This document shows, one piece after another, positions 22,413 to 28,741 of a DNA stretch of 44,606 nucleotides. The first letter of the stretch is position 1. Every line of letters starts with the position of its first letter. Source of the DNA: Microcella pacifica (GTDB lineage: Bacteria > Actinomycetota > Actinomycetes > Actinomycetales > Microbacteriaceae); NCBI RefSeq assembly GCF_009371975.2, contig NZ_VIKT02000020.1:1-44606 (forward strand), written 5' to 3'. A model generated the notes under the pieces. That model was not told the DNA's origin. It searched no databases and saw only the letters and a program-made list of their open reading frames with translations. The translations under genes were made by a program, and so were the position numbers.

Positions 22413-23853
22413 CGATCGGCCTCTCTTCTGCTCGCCGGAACAGCTGCCGGCGCTGCGCCGCCGCGAGCGACGCGGCGAGGGTCACTGTACCAACGCGCCC
22501 CGCCCACATGGTGGCAGCGAGGATGTACTTCGCCGAGTCCGGCAGGTCGTTCGTCGTCAGCCCCGCCGAGAGTCCGCCCGTCGCGAAGGCCGAGATGACG
22601 TCGAACAGCACGAGGTCTAGCGGCGCCTTCGTGATGTGCAGGATGGCGATCGAGGAGGCCGAGACGATCGTCGCCCCCCACAGCACGATGCTGACCGCGA
22701 GGCGCAGCACGTCGGTCGGGATGCGCCGCTCGAACACCTCGATGTCGCGGTCGCCGCGCGCCTCCGCGAACGCGGCGAGGAAGAGCACCGCGAGCGTCGT
22801 CACCTTGATGCCCCCGGCCGTGGATGCACTGCCACCGCCCACGAACATGAGCATGTCGAGCGCGAGCAGGGTCGAGCCGTTCATCGCGCCGATGTCGATG
22901 GGGCTGAAGCCGCCGGAGCGCGTCATGACCGAGATGAAGAACGCGGTGAGGGGCCGGTTCGCGTAGTCCTGGTCGCCGAGCGTCATGGCGTTGTTCCACT
23001 CGAGCAGCAGGATGACGATCATGCCCACGAGGATGAGCAGGAGGGTCGTGACGATCGTGAGCTTCGCGTGCACGGTCAGGCGCGCGCGGAACCGCGCGAA
23101 GCGCGTGAGCGCGAAGATGACGGGGAAGCCCAGTGAGCCGAGGAACACTCCCACGGCGATCGTGATGAGCATCCACGGGTCGGCCGAGAACTGCTCCATG
23201 CCGTCCACGAGCGGCACGAAGCCCGTGTTGGTGAACGCCGAGGCAGCGAGGTAGAAGCCCTGCCAGATCGACGTCCACACGTCGAAGCCGGCGAGCAGCA
23301 GTCTCGGCAGGATAATCGCGAAGAGCACGAGCTCGATGAGGAGCGCGCTCACCGCGACCGTGACGAGAAGGTTGCCGATCTCGCCGAGGCGCACGGCCTG
23401 CGACTCCGAGACCGGCCCGCCGCGCGTGCGGGCGGCGTTCGTGTCGCTCGCGGCGAGAAGCTTGGCACGCAGGCCGAGGCGCCGCGAGACGACCAGACCG
23501 AGGATGCTGGCGAGCGTGAGCACGCCGATTCCCCCGATCTGCAGGGCGAGGACGATCACGACGTTGCCGAACACCGACCAGTGCGTGGCCATGTCGACGG
23601 TCACGAGCCCCGTCACGCAGATGGCAGAGACGGCGGTGAAGAGTGCGTCCGAGAACGGAGTCGGGTCGCCACTCGCACTCGCGATGGGCAGCATGAGCAG
23701 CGTCGTCACGAGGCCGATGAGCACCGTGAAGACGATGATCGCGAACCGGGCCGGCGAGGAGGCGAGAACGTCGTTGGTCGCGTCGCGCAGTCGCTGGAGA
23801 GGCGTGCGCTCGACTCGCGGCGCGTTGCCGCGCATGCGCGCCCTGCTGGCCAT
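22405..23853 (-). CDS. TrkH/KtrB potassium uptake channel subunit
   Basis: A 482-residue membrane protein with four membrane-pore-membrane repeats that forms the K+ pathway. The four filter loops are visible: SAICVTGLVTVD, SAFTNTGFVPLVD, TRSGGFSPIDIG and SAFATGGLSAGL, each with the conserved glycine; the GGGSASTAGGIKVTT loop follows the third. GAGGGGAG precedes the ATG. It is first in the operon, followed by the gating subunit. Together they make a Ktr-type uptake system for osmotic and pH balance. Confidence 0.93.
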   Translation of the reverse strand: MASRARMRGNAPRVERTPLQRLRDATNDVLASSPARFAIIVFTVLIGLVTTLLMLPIASASGDPTPFSDALFTAVSAICVTGLVTVDMATHWSVFGNVVIVLALQIGGIGVLTLASILGLVVSRRLGLRAKLLAASDTNAARTRGGPVSESQAVRLGEIGNLLVTVAVSALLIELVLFAIILPRLLLAGFDVWTSIWQGFYLAASAFTNTGFVPLVDGMEQFSADPWMLITIAVGVFLGSLGFPVIFALTRFARFRARLTVHAKLTIVTTLLLILVGMIVILLLEWNNAMTLGDQDYANRPLTAFFISVMTRSGGFSPIDIGAMNGSTLLALDMLMFVGGGSASTAGGIKVTTLAVLFLAAFAEARGDRDIEVFERRIPTDVLRLAVSIVLWGATIVSASSIAILHITKAPLDLVLFDVISAFATGGLSAGLTTNDLPDSAKYILAATMWAGRVGTVTLAASLAAAQRRQLFRRAEERPIVG

Positions 23854-23909
23854 GGATGCTCCCCTCGGCCCGCGGGCCGCCTGTCATGATACTCCGGGGC
23901 AAGCCTGAG

Positions 23910-23915
23910 TAGATT
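23910..23915 (+). promoter_or_regulatory. Leaderless -10 of the ArsR gene
   Basis: TAGATT, then six bases (GGTCAC), then ATG at 23922. Confidence 0.6.
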
Positions 23916-23921
23916 GGTCAC

Positions 23922-24431
23922 ATGGCCGATATCTTCGACGTGATCGCGGACGCCACGCGGCGCGAACTCCTGCAGCACCTGCTCGACGCGGCGCTCGCCG
24001 CCGACGCCTCCTCGGGAGAGTTGAGCGTGGGGGAGCTCGTCGAGCGCATGGATGCGACCCAGCCGACCGTCTCCAAGCACCTCAAGGTGCTGCGCGAGCA
24101 CGGTCTCGTGACGGTTCGCGAGGAGGGGCAGCACCGCTACTACCGGGTCGACGCGAGTCCGCTCGAGGAGGTCGAGGACTACCTCGTGCCGTTCCTGAGC
24201 GCCGGCGCCGACGGCCTCGAGCCCGTCACGAGCCCCGTCTTCACCGCGTGGGCCGGGGCGGATGTCGAGCGTGCCGGCAGCACGGTCGGCCGGGTCGCCG
24301 CGGGGGCCTCGCACCAGGCGCGCACGGTCGTGCACGAGGCGCAGGAGCGCTTGCACGGCGTGCAGGAGCGGCTGCACGAGGTTCAGGAGTCGGTCACGCA
24401 GAAGCTGCCGTGGAAGCGCGGCGAGAGCTGA
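23922..24431 (+). CDS. ArsR-family winged-helix regulator
   Basis: A 169-residue regulator. The winged HTH occupies about residues 1-95: FDVIADATRRELLQHLL, then LSVGELVERMDATQPTVSKHLKVLREHGLVTVREEGQHRYYRVD, the textbook ArsR helix-turn-helix and wing. No metal-binding CxC motif is seen, so it is not a typical metal sensor. The C-terminal 70 residues form a helical, Gln/Glu/His/Val-rich segment (HEAQERLHGVQERLHEVQESV) that repeats every seven residues and is likely a coiled coil. Divergent from the Trk operon, 68 bp away, which could be its target. Confidence 0.88.
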   Translation: MADIFDVIADATRRELLQHLLDAALAADASSGELSVGELVERMDATQPTVSKHLKVLREHGLVTVREEGQHRYYRVDASPLEEVEDYLVPFLSAGADGLEPVTSPVFTAWAGADVERAGSTVGRVAAGASHQARTVVHEAQERLHGVQERLHEVQESVTQKLPWKRGES

Positions 24432-24463
24432 GCATCCCCCTCGAACGCCCCCGATCGGGTCTC

Positions 24464-24492
24464 TTTACTTCAGTCACACGTGCCCCTACTCT
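24464..24492 (+). promoter_or_regulatory. Promoter of the BldC-like gene
   Basis: TTTACT (24464-24469), 17 bp, TACTCT (24487-24492); start site about 50 bp before the ATG. A short palindrome CCCGATCGGG just upstream may end the ArsR transcript. Confidence 0.5.
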
Positions 24493-24548
24493 GAACTTCG
24501 GACACATTCGTCACTCCACGAGTGTGCGCACGACCCGAGGATGACGAC

Positions 24549-24743
24549 ATGGACCGCGACCTGAGCGACGTGCGCTTCCTGACGGTGGCCGAAGTCGCCG
24601 ACATGATGCGCGTCTCCTCGATGACCGTGTACCGCATGGTGCACGCGGGCGACCTGCCGGCGATCCGCTTCGGACGCTCGTTCCGCATCCCCGAGTCGGC
24701 CGTCGCATCGGCCATCGACACGCCCATCAGCGACGTCGGCTAG
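24549..24743 (+). CDS. BldC-like MerR-type HTH protein
   Basis: A 64-residue protein made of a single winged HTH: RFLTVAEVADMMRVSSMTVYRMVHAGDLPAIRFGRSFRIPESAV. This exact pattern is conserved throughout Actinobacteria and is the developmental regulator BldC in Streptomyces, which binds direct repeats cooperatively. The start ATG at 24549 follows GAGGAT; a GTG nine codons earlier is possible but unlikely. The bS22 gene lies 71 bp downstream on the same strand. It resembles excisionases in fold, but its chromosomal context rules out that role. Confidence 0.88.
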   Translation: MDRDLSDVRFLTVAEVADMMRVSSMTVYRMVHAGDLPAIRFGRSFRIPESAVASAIDTPISDVG

Positions 24744-24746
24744 ACT
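24741..24746 (+). promoter_or_regulatory. Possible -10 of bS22 over a stop codon
   Basis: TAGACT; its TAG is the stop codon of the BldC-like gene. A transcript from here would carry the leader hairpin at 24768-24793. Confidence 0.35.
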
Positions 24747-24767
24747 CCTGCGGTACATGACACGGTC

Positions 24768-24793
24768 CTGAACGGGCCGTTGCTCCCGTTCAG
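24768..24793 (+). promoter_or_regulatory. Leader hairpin before bS22
   Basis: CTGAACGGG and CCCGTTCAG form a perfect 9-bp stem around an eight-base loop, ending 21 bases before the bS22 ATG. Either a terminator of the BldC-like gene or a regulatory leader of the ribosomal protein. No T-run. Confidence 0.45.
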
Positions 24794-24814
24794 TCGACGA
24801 TCAGAGGATTTTCT

Positions 24815-24913
24815 ATGGGTTCCGTCATCAAGAAGCGCCGCAAGCGCATGGCCAAGAAGAAGCACCGCAAGCTGCTGCGCAAGACGCGTCACCAGCGTCG
24901 CAACAAGAAGTAG
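24815..24913 (+). CDS. 30S ribosomal protein bS22 (AURKAIP1-like)
   Basis: A 32-residue, extremely basic protein: starts [20 protein letters not shown] and ends HQRRNKK, with over half Lys or Arg. This is the actinobacterial small-subunit protein bS22 that binds 16S rRNA near the intersubunit face; it shares the COX24/AURKAIP1 domain with mitochondrial homologues. A GAGGA site lies eight bases upstream of the ATG. A terminator follows at once, so it is the end of its transcript. Confidence 0.93.
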   Translation: MGSVIKKRRKRMAKKKHRKLLRKTRHQRRNKK

Positions 24914-24932
24914 AGGCCACCGAGCCTCAGTC

Positions 24933-24963
24933 AGGCGTCCGGCCCCCAGGGTCGGGCGCCTTT
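24933..24963 (+). terminator. Rho-independent terminator after bS22
   Basis: AGGCGTCCGGC (24933-24943) pairs with GTCGGGCGCCT (24951-24961), two wobble pairs, seven-base loop, then TT. Twenty bases past the bS22 stop. Confidence 0.65.
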
Positions 24964-24991
24964 CGCGTTGCCGGGCCTGATGGCGTCGGGC

Positions 24992-25780
24992 CTAGCGCTG
25001 GCGGCGCGCCGATCGCGCGACGGCCCGGGCCTCGCGACGCACGCGTCGGCGAGCGGCGCGGATGCTCGCCGCACCCGCCGTGAGGATCGACCACGAGCGG
25101 GCCTTCGCGTAGCGCGCGAGAGCCGCGTCGGGGTTCACGACCACGCGGTTGCCGACGAGCTCGAGCAGCGGGATGTCGTTGCGCGAGTCGGAGTACGCCC
25201 AGCAGTCGGCGAGCTCGGCACCGCGCTCGGCCGCGAGCTGGGCCGCCGCCGTCGCCTTGTGCGGCCCGTGCATGACGTGGCCGAGCAGCTCGCCCGTGAA
25301 GACGCCGTCGACGCTCACGATGCGCGAGCCGATCGCGCCGGTGAGCCCGAGCCGCTCGGCGATGACCCGCGCGCACACCTCCGGGGTCGCGGTGATGAGC
25401 CACACCTCGTGGCCCTTGTCGCGGTGATCCTGGGCGAGCCCCACGGTCTCGGGCAGCAGCAGCCGCTCGATGCGCTTCTCATAGGTCTCGATCGCGAGCT
25501 CTTCGAGCTCGGCCTCGGTGTGCCCCGCGATGAGCTCGAGCGCACGGTCGCGCACGGCGACCTGGTGCCGGTGGTTCTCGCCGACCGCGATGAAGCGCAT
25601 CTGCTTCCAGCCGAAGCGCACGATGTCGCCGAAGGTCACGTAGCCGCGTTTCCAGGCGGCGCGCCCCAGGTGGTAGACGCTCGCACCCCGCATGAGCGTG
25701 TTGTCGACGTCGAAGAACGCCACGATCGGGGTCGGGCTCGGGGCGGCGGCAGGCCCGGCGTCGGCGGCGGTGTCAGACAT
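24992..25780 (-). CDS. HAD-IB family hydrolase
   Basis: A 262-residue phosphatase of the SerB/PGPase-C-like HAD-IB group. Motif I FFDVDNTLMRG (nucleophile and general-acid Asp), motif II WLITATPE, a Lys in PHKATAAAQ, and motif III/IV AYSDSRNDIPLLELVG. Substrate unknown; close relatives hydrolyse phosphoserine or phospholipid-derived phosphates. The C-terminal end is a long Arg-rich helix. Start at 25780 fits a leaderless promoter (TATGCT plus seven bases); ATGs at 25792 and 25798 are in frame but lie within that promoter. Divergent from the glutaredoxin gene, 53 bp away. Confidence 0.87.
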   Translation of the reverse strand: MSDTAADAGPAAAPSPTPIVAFFDVDNTLMRGASVYHLGRAAWKRGYVTFGDIVRFGWKQMRFIAVGENHRHQVAVRDRALELIAGHTEAELEELAIETYEKRIERLLLPETVGLAQDHRDKGHEVWLITATPEVCARVIAERLGLTGAIGSRIVSVDGVFTGELLGHVMHGPHKATAAAQLAAERGAELADCWAYSDSRNDIPLLELVGNRVVVNPDAALARYAKARSWSILTAGAASIRAARRRVRREARAVARSARRQR

Positions 25781-25787
25781 CGTGACC

Positions 25788-25793
25788 AGCATA
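25788..25793 (-). promoter_or_regulatory. Leaderless -10 of the HAD gene
   Basis: Minus-strand TATGCT, seven bases, then ATG at 25780. Confidence 0.5.
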
Positions 25794-25821
25794 GGCACGG
25801 CGCTCGCTCCAGGCGCGCGCG

Positions 25822-25827
25822 TACACT
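25822..25827 (+). promoter_or_regulatory. Leaderless -10 of the glutaredoxin gene
   Basis: TACACT, then six bases (GAGCGC), then GTG at 25834. Back to back with the HAD promoter. Confidence 0.6.
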
Positions 25828-25833
25828 GAGCGC

Positions 25834-26088
25834 GTGCCCGCGACGACCGTCACCCTGCTCGCCAAACCCGGCTGTCACCTGTGCGATGTGGCACGCGACA
25901 TCATCGAGGATGCCCTGCTCGAGTTTCCTCAGATCGAGCTCGTCGAACACTCGATCCTCGACGATCCCGAACTCTTCGAGCGGCACCGCAACGACATTCC
26001 CGTGGTGCTCGTCGACGACGTCGTCCACACCATCCACCGCGTCGACTCGACCCGGTTGCGCGCGGCGCTCGCCGCGGAGGCGCCCTGA
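25834..26088 (+). CDS. Glutaredoxin-family thioredoxin-fold protein
   Basis: An 84-residue redox protein of the DUF836/glutaredoxin-like group. It starts VTLLAKPGCHLCDVARDII with redox pair CHLC, and has the cis-proline in NDIPVVLVDD. Cytosolic; partner unknown. Its TGA overlaps the ATG of the SRAP gene by one base (TGATG), so the two are translated together, which is not an obvious functional pair. Confidence 0.88.
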   Translation: MPATTVTLLAKPGCHLCDVARDIIEDALLEFPQIELVEHSILDDPELFERHRNDIPVVLVDDVVHTIHRVDSTRLRAALAAEAP

Positions 26089-26810
26089 TGTGCGGCCGCT
26101 ACGCGAACACGAAGAGCGGTGAGGAGCTCGGCGCCTACTTCGAGGCCGACGAGGTCGACGCGGTGGCGATGCCGCCGAGCTGGAACATCGCGCCCACGCA
26201 GCAGGTGCCCATCGTCGTCGACCGGGTGCCGAAGGACGACCCGGACGGGATGCCCTCGCGCCTCGTCACGGCAGCGCGCTGGTCGCTCGTGCCGCGGTGG
26301 GCGACCGAGCTCGCCTCGAAGTATCCGACGTTCAACGCGCGCAGCGAGACCGTCACCGAGAAGGCCACCTTCAAGAACGCCGTCGTGCGCTCGCGCGCGA
26401 TCCTGCCCGCCGACGGCTACTACGAGTGGCACACGGTCGACGGCCCGAGCGGCAAGCCCGTCAAGACCCCGCACTGGATCACCGATCCCGTGGAGGGCGA
26501 GCTCGCCTTCGCCGGGCTGTACTCCTGGTGGCGGCCGCCTGTCGCCGAGGGTGCCGAGCCTGAGCCGTGGGTGCTGACCGCGACGATGCTCACGCGCGCA
26601 GCCCACGGGCCCGCGGCGAGCATCCACGATCGTGCGCCCGTCATGCTGCTGCGCGAGGCGTGGGACACCTGGATCGACCCGACCGTCGAGGGCGATGCCG
26701 CCCTCGTCGACATGGTCGTCGCCGAGAGCGAGACGGTACTCGAGAGGCTCGAGCTGCACGCCGTCGCACCGTTGCGCGGCGACGGGCCCCACCTCATCGA
26801 ACCCGTCTAG
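26088..26810 (+). CDS. SOS-response-associated peptidase (YedK/HMCES)
   Basis: A 240-residue SRAP protein that crosslinks to abasic sites in single-stranded DNA through its N-terminal Cys and protects them. Cys2 is exposed after Met removal (MCGRYA), followed by SWNIAPTQ, RWSLVPRWA, the invariant FNARSET (Asn), GYYEW (catalytic Glu) and the HDRAPVML motif with the active His. All key residues are kept; length normal. Coupled to the upstream glutaredoxin gene. Confidence 0.93.
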   Translation: MCGRYANTKSGEELGAYFEADEVDAVAMPPSWNIAPTQQVPIVVDRVPKDDPDGMPSRLVTAARWSLVPRWATELASKYPTFNARSETVTEKATFKNAVVRSRAILPADGYYEWHTVDGPSGKPVKTPHWITDPVEGELAFAGLYSWWRPPVAEGAEPEPWVLTATMLTRAAHGPAASIHDRAPVMLLREAWDTWIDPTVEGDAALVDMVVAESETVLERLELHAVAPLRGDGPHLIEPV

Positions 26811-26834
26811 CGCTGCCCGCTCATCGGCGCCGGC

Positions 26835-27338
26835 TCAGCACTGCGCCCAGAGCCCGCGCCGGGCATCCTGCGCCGCTCGCTCTGCCGCGCGCAGCTCGTC
26901 CCAGTAGCGATCGTTGGGCTCGAAGAGCACCGCCTCGGCTGCGCCGCGTGCGACGAGCTCGAGGTTCACGAACGTGCCGTCCGCCGTATAGAGGTACAGC
27001 AGCTCGCGGTCGTAGGGGTCGCGCGGGTCGAGGTCGTACTCGACGCGCAGTAGGGTGCCGACGGGCGCGAGGTCGGCGAGGAGCGCCTCCGCCTCCGGCC
27101 CGAAGCACTCGACCTCGGGGTACACCTCGGGGGTGTCGATGCCGATGAGGCGCACGGCGAGCTCCTCGCCGTCGAGATCGAGGCGCAGCGTGTCGCCGTC
27201 CGTGATCGAGAGGACGGTGCCGGTCGAGGTCGCGGGAGCGTCCTCCCCGATCGGCGGAGCCGCGCCGCCGCACGAGGAGAGCCCCAGCAGAAGCCCGGCA
27301 ACCGTCAGCGCCGCGCTGAGGGAGGCGGGCGAGAGCAT
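26835..27338 (-). CDS. Staphylococcal-nuclease-like lipoprotein
   Basis: A 167-residue secreted nuclease. Lipobox LSSC at residues 20-23, then the SNase fold: VLSITDGDTLRLD, VRLIGIDTPE (catalytic Arg and Glu) and DPYDRELLYLY (second Arg), ending with RRGLWAQC. Anchored outside the membrane, it would degrade extracellular DNA or RNA for nutrition or competition. Start matches a leaderless promoter. Convergent with the SRAP gene, 24 bp apart. Confidence 0.88.
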   Translation of the reverse strand: MLSPASLSAALTVAGLLLGLSSCGGAAPPIGEDAPATSTGTVLSITDGDTLRLDLDGEELAVRLIGIDTPEVYPEVECFGPEAEALLADLAPVGTLLRVEYDLDPRDPYDRELLYLYTADGTFVNLELVARGAAEAVLFEPNDRYWDELRAAERAAQDARRGLWAQC

Positions 27339-27344
27339 GCTGTG

Positions 27345-27350
27345 AGGCTA
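27345..27350 (-). promoter_or_regulatory. Leaderless -10 of the nuclease gene
   Basis: Minus-strand TAGCCT, then six bases (CACAGC), then ATG. Confidence 0.6.
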
Positions 27351-27425
27351 CCGGGCACCCTCCGGCACCCGTCGTGCCGCGGGTTAGGCTGACCGCACTG
27401 CACGCACCGAAGGAGGTGGGTCGAC

Positions 27426-27911
27426 GTGAGCCCTCGCGAGACAGACCTGGACCCGCGCTACCCGACCGCGTTTCAGCGCGGCGGTGCCGAGGAGGCTCCG
27501 CCACCGCCCTCGACGTCCGAGCCCCGTGCCGCTCGGCCGAACACTCCGAGTGGCCCGGTTCTCGATGATGGCGTCGCCGTGCCGACGGCGACGCAGCGGC
27601 ACCGCACGACGGTGCGCGCGTTCGACGACCACGCGCACTTCGAGATCGTCGTCGCCGGCAACCCCTGGCTGCGCGCCCTGTGGGCGGTGGGCGCACTCGC
27701 GCTCGCTCTCGCGATAGCCCTCACGGTGTACAGCGAATTCGCCTTCAGCGTCGCTCCGGGTATCTACGACCCGAGCACCTTCGTGGTGCCGCGCGTCGTG
27801 CAGATGCTCGCGCTGCCGCTCAGCATCGCTGGCGTCGTCGCCCTCACGGCCGCGGCGAGCCTGCGCATCGTCGCCTGGCGGCCCAGCGGGGCGCGCGCGG
27901 CCGAGGAGTAG
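27426..27911 (+). CDS. Two-helix membrane protein, hypothetical
   Basis: A 161-residue protein: about 75 polar Pro-rich N-terminal residues, then two membrane helices (about 80-103 and 118-146) separated by a short outer loop with YDPSTFVVPRVVQM. Unknown family. GTG start with a strong GAAGGAGG. Divergent from the nuclease gene. Confidence 0.72.
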   Translation: MSPRETDLDPRYPTAFQRGGAEEAPPPPSTSEPRAARPNTPSGPVLDDGVAVPTATQRHRTTVRAFDDHAHFEIVVAGNPWLRALWAVGALALALAIALTVYSEFAFSVAPGIYDPSTFVVPRVVQMLALPLSIAGVVALTAAASLRIVAWRPSGARAAEE

Positions 27912-27933
27912 GGCCAGGAGATCCGTCGCGCTC

Positions 27934-28731
27934 TCAGCTCTGGCACCGCGGGCAGAACCACGTGATGCGCTCGGTCAGGGCGTCCTCGCCGAGGGTTCCC
28001 CGCTGCACGGGGGTTCCACACCGACGGCAGGGTTCCCGGTCGCGGTGCGCGACCCAGAGGCGACGCCCTCGACGCGTGTCGCCCGTCGTCGTGCGCTCAC
28101 CCCGGTCGCGGTTGGCGCGGATGAGGCGCACCGCCAGATCGAGCGCGGCAGCAGCATCCACCTCGCCCACGGCGCGCTCGGGAAGGATGCCGCGCAGGAA
28201 GAGCGTCTCGTTGCGGTAGTCGTTGCCGAGGCCGGCGACGACGCGCTGGTCGAGCAGGGCGAGACCGAGGGGCCGAGTCGGGTCGGCCGTGAGGCGACGC
28301 AGCGCCTCCTCCCGGTTCCAGTCGTCGCCGAGCGGGTCGGGCCCGAGGTGCCCGACGAGTTCCTCTTCGCGGTCGCGCGGCACGATGTCGAGCTCGCCGA
28401 GCGCGAAGCCCACGGCCTGCCAGCCGTGAGCATCCCCACCGCCGGGAGCGACGTCGAGCACCATGCGCGCCTCGAAGGCGGGGCGGCGCCATCGCGTGCC
28501 CGGGCGGTAGACGTGCCACGAGCCCTCCATCTTGAGGTGCGAGTGCACGACGCTCGGCCCGATGCGCATGAGCAGGTGCTTGCCCCGCGCGACGACCGAG
28601 TCGACGACCTCGCCGCTCAGATCGACGGTCGCATGCTGGGGCACCCGCACATCGCTGCGGAGCACCGCACGACCCTCGAGCGCCTCGGCCAGTCGCCGCG
28701 CTGCGCGATGGACGGTGTCTCCCTCCGGCAT
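27934..28731 (-). CDS. nei: Fpg/Nei-family DNA glycosylase (Nei2-like)
   Basis: A 265-residue base-excision enzyme that removes oxidised bases and cuts the abasic strand. Starts MPEGDTVHRAARRL with catalytic Pro2 and Glu3 (Nei type, as Fpg has MPELPE), the DNA-contact ARGKHLLMR and SHLKMEGSWHVY, the helix-two-turn-helix VVAGLGNDYRNETLFLRGILP, and a zinc finger CRRC...CPRC at the C-terminus. It follows lhr by 10 bp on the same strand; the lhr-nei pair is also found in mycobacteria, so a joint repair role is likely. Confidence 0.92.
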   Translation of the reverse strand: MPEGDTVHRAARRLAEALEGRAVLRSDVRVPQHATVDLSGEVVDSVVARGKHLLMRIGPSVVHSHLKMEGSWHVYRPGTRWRRPAFEARMVLDVAPGGGDAHGWQAVGFALGELDIVPRDREEELVGHLGPDPLGDDWNREEALRRLTADPTRPLGLALLDQRVVAGLGNDYRNETLFLRGILPERAVGEVDAAAALDLAVRLIRANRDRGERTTTGDTRRGRRLWVAHRDREPCRRCGTPVQRGTLGEDALTERITWFCPRCQS

Positions 28732-28741
28732 GCTCGCCGCC

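Noticed and set aside
24549-24743. Second excisionase, hinting at another mobile element
   Set aside because: The sequence fits the conserved chromosomal BldC-like protein beside bS22, with no integrase or att site nearby.
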